From Virgibacillus ihumii (GTDB lineage Bacteria > Bacillota > Bacilli > Bacillales > Amphibacillaceae), in the NCBI RefSeq assembly GCF_902726655.1, contig NZ_CACVAN010000001.1, forward strand, positions 1,302,001 to 1,366,000: DNA of 64,000 nt. Reading direction: 5' to 3'. The position numbers were made by a program, and so were the translations under genes. The notes under the pieces were generated by a model. It searched no databases, was not told where the DNA came from, and saw only the letters and a program-made list of their open reading frames with translations. Shown piece by piece: positions 60,650 through 64,000 of this stretch. Within the stretch, counting starts at the first letter, position 1. Every line of letters begins with the position of its first letter.

Positions 60650-61080
60650 TTGTAATATCTTTGTTGTTATTGTAATCGTACTGTATTATTTTTGAATTTT
60701 CCGTCGAACGATGTCGATAAATCTACCTACCACAACAACTGATAAATTTGTCGTATTTTGAGAGGATTACCCGCTGGACAAAAGTACCAGTTTTTACCTG
60801 CTACACATGATATAATAAGAGCTAAAACATGGTTATATCAGTATAAAAGCGTGTATCACCTAAATTTCAACATTTATCTTTCATTCTTTAATTAAAAAAA
60901 ACGCATCGAAAAGACCACTATATTTCCTTTTCAATTACAATCTTTTGGGTTATTGCATAAATTATGGTTATTTTTTCCTGTTATGACACATGCACCAAAT
61001 GTTTATAGATAGAATGGCATAGAATTTTCCAGTAAAATGAGGTTCTTTTATACTAGTAAAAACCTTCGAAATTTATGGAC
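60650..61080. other. Gene-free upstream region of the protease
   Basis: About 430 bp, AT-rich. No gene. A minus-strand TCGACG, 16 nt, TACAGT at about 60680-60710 is a possible promoter; a plus-strand TATAAT occurs near 60812-60817 without a following gene. Confidence 0.5.
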
Positions 61081-61117
61081 ATAAAAAACCCCGAATCGTA
61101 AAAAAGATTCAGGGTTC
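61081..61117 (-). terminator. Terminator of the second M42 peptidase gene
   Basis: Minus strand AACCCTGAATC, loop, GATTCGGGGTT then TTTTATG: about 11 bp with one G-T pair. Confidence 0.88.
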
Positions 61118-61131
61118 TTGAAACATTTGAT

Positions 61132-62190
61132 TCAGTCTTCAAGTGGATTCAGACTTTCATCCCCATCCAAATTAGCAATCATCGTTACCAGCAATTCGAT
61201 TTCTTCTTCAATATCTTTTATGCTTGCCGATTCCACCGGTGAATGCATATAACGAAGTGGAAGCGAAACGAGTGACACGGGTACTCCCCGGCCTGTCAAA
61301 CGCATTCTGTCCGCATCGGTTCCTGTCATTCTCGGTGTCAGCTCATACTGCACATTCATCTTCAGTTCCCGTGCAGTTTTCTCGAGCAGCTTATTGATTT
61401 TACTGTTAATCGGCGCACCTTTTGCCAATACCGGTCCACCTTCCAATTTTACATCACCATGCTTGTTTTTATTTACACCCGGGTAGTCAGTCGCGAACGT
61501 CACATCGATGGCAAGGGCCATGGTTGGTTCAATCCCGGCAGCAGCAAAATATGCCCCGCCCATATTCGTTTCTTCATTAACAGTACTTGCCGCGTATACA
61601 CCGACATTACTTCCCGTTTCAGACAGCCGTTTCAAAACTTCTGCTACGATAAACGACCCTGTCCGGTTATCCAGGCCGCGGCCGGATACATAACGGTCCA
61701 TCAGTATTTCGGGATCTGTTTTATAGACCGCTAAATCCCCGATCTGCACATATTTTTCCGCTTCTTCTTTTTTGCGGTACCCACAGTCGATAAACAAATC
61801 TTCCAAATCAAAATCATTTTTCAACCCGCCATGGTGCTGGGCATTGACCCCGATTACACCTGTTACCTGTCCATTATAGCCGAGGACGGTAACCTTCATC
61901 CCGACAGCGGCTTTCGGGTTAATGCCGCCCATTTTGTCAAAATGCAAAAATCCATCCTCATCAATCCGGTTAATAACGAGAGCAATTTCATCACAATGAC
62001 CGGCCAGCAGCACTTTAAACGGTGCAGCAGGATTGAGGACACCAATTGCGTTTCCTGCATGATCCGTTTTGATTTCATCTGCAAAATTCTGTACATAGCT
62101 GATCCACTTTTTCTGAATTTCCACTTCATTGCTTGATGGTGAAGGTGTATGTAATAGTTCCAGCAAGAAGTCCCGGTTCGCTTTTTCCAT
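61132..62190 (-). CDS. M42 family metallo-aminopeptidase, YsdC-like
   Basis: Cytoplasmic M42 aminopeptidase, 352 aa. Shows LLAGHCDEIAL (first metal site, about residues 60-70), GRGLDNRTGSFI (bridging Asp, near 175), VNEETNMGGAY (Glu pair near 210) and LAIDVTFATDYPG. In the first motif Cys replaces the Met seen in YtoP (GHCDE versus GHMDE). GGAGG 8 nt before the ATG. It is a paralogue of ytoP at 8892-9959, with clearly different sequence, so an older duplication or a separate subfamily rather than a recent copy. Monocistronic. Confidence 0.88.
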   Translation of the reverse strand: MEKANRDFLLELLHTPSPSSNEVEIQKKWISYVQNFADEIKTDHAGNAIGVLNPAAPFKVLLAGHCDEIALVINRIDEDGFLHFDKMGGINPKAAVGMKVTVLGYNGQVTGVIGVNAQHHGGLKNDFDLEDLFIDCGYRKKEEAEKYVQIGDLAVYKTDPEILMDRYVSGRGLDNRTGSFIVAEVLKRLSETGSNVGVYAASTVNEETNMGGAYFAAAGIEPTMALAIDVTFATDYPGVNKNKHGDVKLEGGPVLAKGAPINSKINKLLEKTARELKMNVQYELTPRMTGTDADRMRLTGRGVPVSLVSLPLRYMHSPVESASIKDIEEEIELLVTMIANLDGDESLNPLED

Positions 62191-62330
62191 TTTTATCCTC
62201 CTTCAATCCTGATTCGTAAGTTTCCACGTTCCCATCATAGCAGACTTTCCGATATGAAGCACATCTGTTTACCTTGTATGGCCAATTGGGTAAACTTAGT
62301 GCAGAATCACATTGAAGGAGTGGACGACAA

Positions 62331-62879
62331 ATGAATCTGAACGACTGGTTTGATAAAGGGATGAACCCTGATGCTTATATCGAGGCAATGGAACAGAACA
62401 AAGAAAACCTGCTGCATATTTACGACAACTTCACACCACCTGAGGACGATGCATTTATACAAGAATTACAGAATAAAAATTTGCGTGCTATTGTTCTAAC
62501 TGAAGATTGGTGTGGTGATGCGATGTTGAATATCCCTGTATTGTTGCGGTTGGCAGAACAGGCACACGTTCCGGTTCGTATGCTTTTAAGAGATCAGAAC
62601 CTCGAACTGATGGATCAATACCTGACCAACGGCAAATCCCGCTCTATCCCTATTTTTATTTTCATTGATGAGGATGGAAAGGAAGCAGCAAAATGGGGAC
62701 CGCGTGCCGATAAAGTCCAGGAATATGTCGATGAATCCAGACAAAAGCTTCCGGCGAAAGAGGCCGATGACTATGATGAAAAAGCAAAAGAAATGTACAT
62801 GTTTATGTCCAAATCATTCCGCGACAACGCGTCTTTTTGGAAGTCGGTTTATGAAAGCATTAAAAATACATTGAAATAA
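62331..62879 (+). CDS. Thioredoxin-fold family protein
   Basis: The 182-aa protein has the thioredoxin-like segment RAIVLTEDWCGDAMLNIPVL (about residues 48-67) and the cis-Pro loop SRSIPIFIFIDEDG (near 105-118). The motif is WCGDA with a single Cys, so it cannot run the normal dithiol cycle; a monothiol or structural role is likely, and this WCGD form seems usual in Bacillus relatives of the family. The last 50 residues are a charged helical tail. AAGGAG precedes the ATG. Monocistronic with a clear terminator. Confidence 0.8.
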   Translation: MNLNDWFDKGMNPDAYIEAMEQNKENLLHIYDNFTPPEDDAFIQELQNKNLRAIVLTEDWCGDAMLNIPVLLRLAEQAHVPVRMLLRDQNLELMDQYLTNGKSRSIPIFIFIDEDGKEAAKWGPRADKVQEYVDESRQKLPAKEADDYDEKAKEMYMFMSKSFRDNASFWKSVYESIKNTLK

Positions 62880-62885
62880 CCTTAG

Positions 62886-62917
62886 AAAACTCACCATTTA
62901 ACAGGGTGAGTTTTTTA
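62886..62917 (+). terminator. Terminator of the thioredoxin-like gene
   Basis: AAAACTCACC, 8-nt loop, GGGTGAGTTTT and more T: 9-10 bp stem. Confidence 0.92.
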
Positions 62918-62986
62918 CACTATGAATAGGATTATTATGCTGTTGCCTATACTATCCATATACTATTTTTTACAAAAGGTGACTTC

Positions 62987-64000
62987 ATGAATATCGAAAC
63001 GTTTAAACATATTTATTTTCGCATGCCGATAATGGTAAGACTGCTGCTCTCGGTATTTGTATTAATGCTGACATTCGGCATCATCATTAACATGGTGGAG
63101 CCGGAAGAGTTTCCAACGATCCTTGATGGTGTATGGTGGGCGGTCGTGACAGGTGCAACTGTCGGCTATGGAGATATGGTTCCAGAAACAATACCCGGCC
63201 GAATTATTGGCATGTTACTGATTCTATCAGGTGGTGGTTTGCTGACATTTTACATTACGACCTTCTCATCAGCTACCGTCAATCACGAGCACGAACTCTC
63301 CCAAGGGAAAATAGCCTATAAAGGAAAAAAACATATTATCGTCGTCGGCTGGAATGAACGAACAAGACAACTTGTCAGAATGATAAATGATAAGGATGCG
63401 ACAGTGGAAATGGTATTGATCGACCGTACCGTCAACCATTTGCCTTATCAACACTTTCCGGTACATTTCATTCAAGGCGACCCGAGTGAGGATGCGACCC
63501 TCGCTCAGGCTAACATTGAGCATGCAGCCTCCGTCATTATAACTTCAGACATTACAAAGAAAGAACGACAGGCCGATGTCTTAACAATTTTGACGACCGT
63601 TGCAGTCCGTGGTAACAATGAGTATGTCCCGATCAATGCCGAAATTCTGTCGATTGCGCAAGTCGACAACGCAATTCGCGCAGGTGCTACGACGGTAATC
63701 AGTTCCAATGACTTTATGAGTACACTGTTTTACCATGAAATTTTCCATAAAGAATCCACCCGGCCATTTGAAACCATCCTGAACATGTTAAACAGTCAAC
63801 AGTTTATTCAAAAACCAATTCCTGAAAAAATGATAGATTATACATTTCAGGATTGTCTGACACATTTATTACAGGAACGGGAGCTGCTGATTGGCATAAT
63901 CCGTGATGAAAGCTGGGAGATGAACCCCTCTCCCGATTTTAAACTGCAAGAAGCTGACATGCTGATAGTACTTGAATCCTGGAAGCAAAATCCCCCGAAC
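62987..64000 (+). CDS. Two-TM potassium channel with TrkA-N domain (YugO-like), 3' end missing
   Basis: Open frame from ATG 62987 (AAAGGTGA 5 nt upstream) to the window edge, 338 codons without a stop. The protein has TM1 ([16 protein letters not shown], about 19-34), a pore helix and selectivity filter [10 protein letters not shown] (about 58-67), TM2 ([18 protein letters not shown], near 74-91) and an RCK/TrkA-N Rossmann domain ([17 protein letters not shown], about 117-133). B. subtilis YugO, important for potassium signalling in biofilms, is about 330 aa, so only a few residues should be missing. MthK-type gating by a cytosolic ligand is expected. Confidence 0.9.
   Translation, partial: MNIETFKHIYFRMPIMVRLLLSVFVLMLTFGIIINMVEPEEFPTILDGVWWAVVTGATVGYGDMVPETIPGRIIGMLLILSGGGLLTFYITTFSSATVNHEHELSQGKIAYKGKKHIIVVGWNERTRQLVRMINDKDATVEMVLIDRTVNHLPYQHFPVHFIQGDPSEDATLAQANIEHAASVIITSDITKKERQADVLTILTTVAVRGNNEYVPINAEILSIAQVDNAIRAGATTVISSNDFMSTLFYHEIFHKESTRPFETILNMLNSQQFIQKPIPEKMIDYTFQDCLTHLLQERELLIGIIRDESWEMNPSPDFKLQEADMLIVLESWKQNPPN

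Overview
The window looks like chromosome from a low-to-moderate GC, halotolerant-type Bacillaceae (Virgibacillus, Lentibacillus or Oceanobacillus-like). The inference rests on a gene set and order that closely follow the yt- region of Bacillus subtilis (murC, sftA, ytpRQP, ytoQ, ytnP, trmB, ytzH, ytmP, ytgP, ytfP, leuS, mnmM/ytqB, ytpB, asnB, metK, pckA, ytkD, men genes), on strong Gram-positive Shine-Dalgarno sites, and on T-box, S-box and RFN leaders. No database search was possible, so the genus is an inference.

Layout. 0-10 kb: minus-strand housekeeping genes: murC (peptidoglycan), a nicotinate phosphoribosyltransferase, the DNA translocase sftA, the ytpP-ytpQ-ytpR operon, a lipoprotein, a DUF84 NTPase and the M42 peptidase ytoP, with ytoQ on plus and a 21/42-bp tandem repeat near 8.7 kb. 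10-18.4 kb: ytzB-like, ytnP lactonase, trmB, ytzH, ytmP, the ytgP-rsuA-thpR operon, ytfP and a 52-aa protein. 18.4-20.5 kb: a complete group II intron with its reverse transcriptase, placed directly behind a Rho-independent terminator. 20.9-26 kb: a minus-strand 16S-23S-5S rRNA operon with two tandem consensus promoters and no spacer tRNA. 26-32.5 kb: rhodanese, a secreted protein, leuS with a leucine T-box, mnmM, the terpene synthase ytpB and a gamma-carbonic anhydrase. 32.5-34.6 kb: a small AT-rich accessory patch of short unrecognised genes and a decayed repeat. 34.6-46.5 kb: asnB, metK with SAM riboswitch, divergent pckA with a CcpN-like site, an ABC ATPase/permease pair, ytkD, a Fur-box ABC ATPase and a five-repeat membrane protein. 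46.6-55 kb: a rearranged menaquinone locus (menF-menD-menH and menE; menA-menI-like divergent; menB separate; no menC in the window). 55-64 kb: ribU with FMN riboswitch, a 1461-aa subtilisin-like protease resembling bacillopeptidase F, a second M42 peptidase, a thioredoxin-like protein and a two-TM potassium channel cut by the window end.

Functionally, the men genes together convert chorismate to demethylmenaquinone precursors, and the leaders tie leuS, metK and ribU to their own products (charged tRNA-Leu, SAM, FMN). I did not find a convincing novel defence or metabolic system. The best leads are: a dispersed intergenic repeat family (three copies, one gaining about 60 bp internally, one separating menH from menE), the intron/terminator/16-bp-repeat arrangement next to the rRNA operon, an ABC ATPase with altered signature and H-loop residues, several unannotated small ORFs, and a possible attenuator in front of the large protease.
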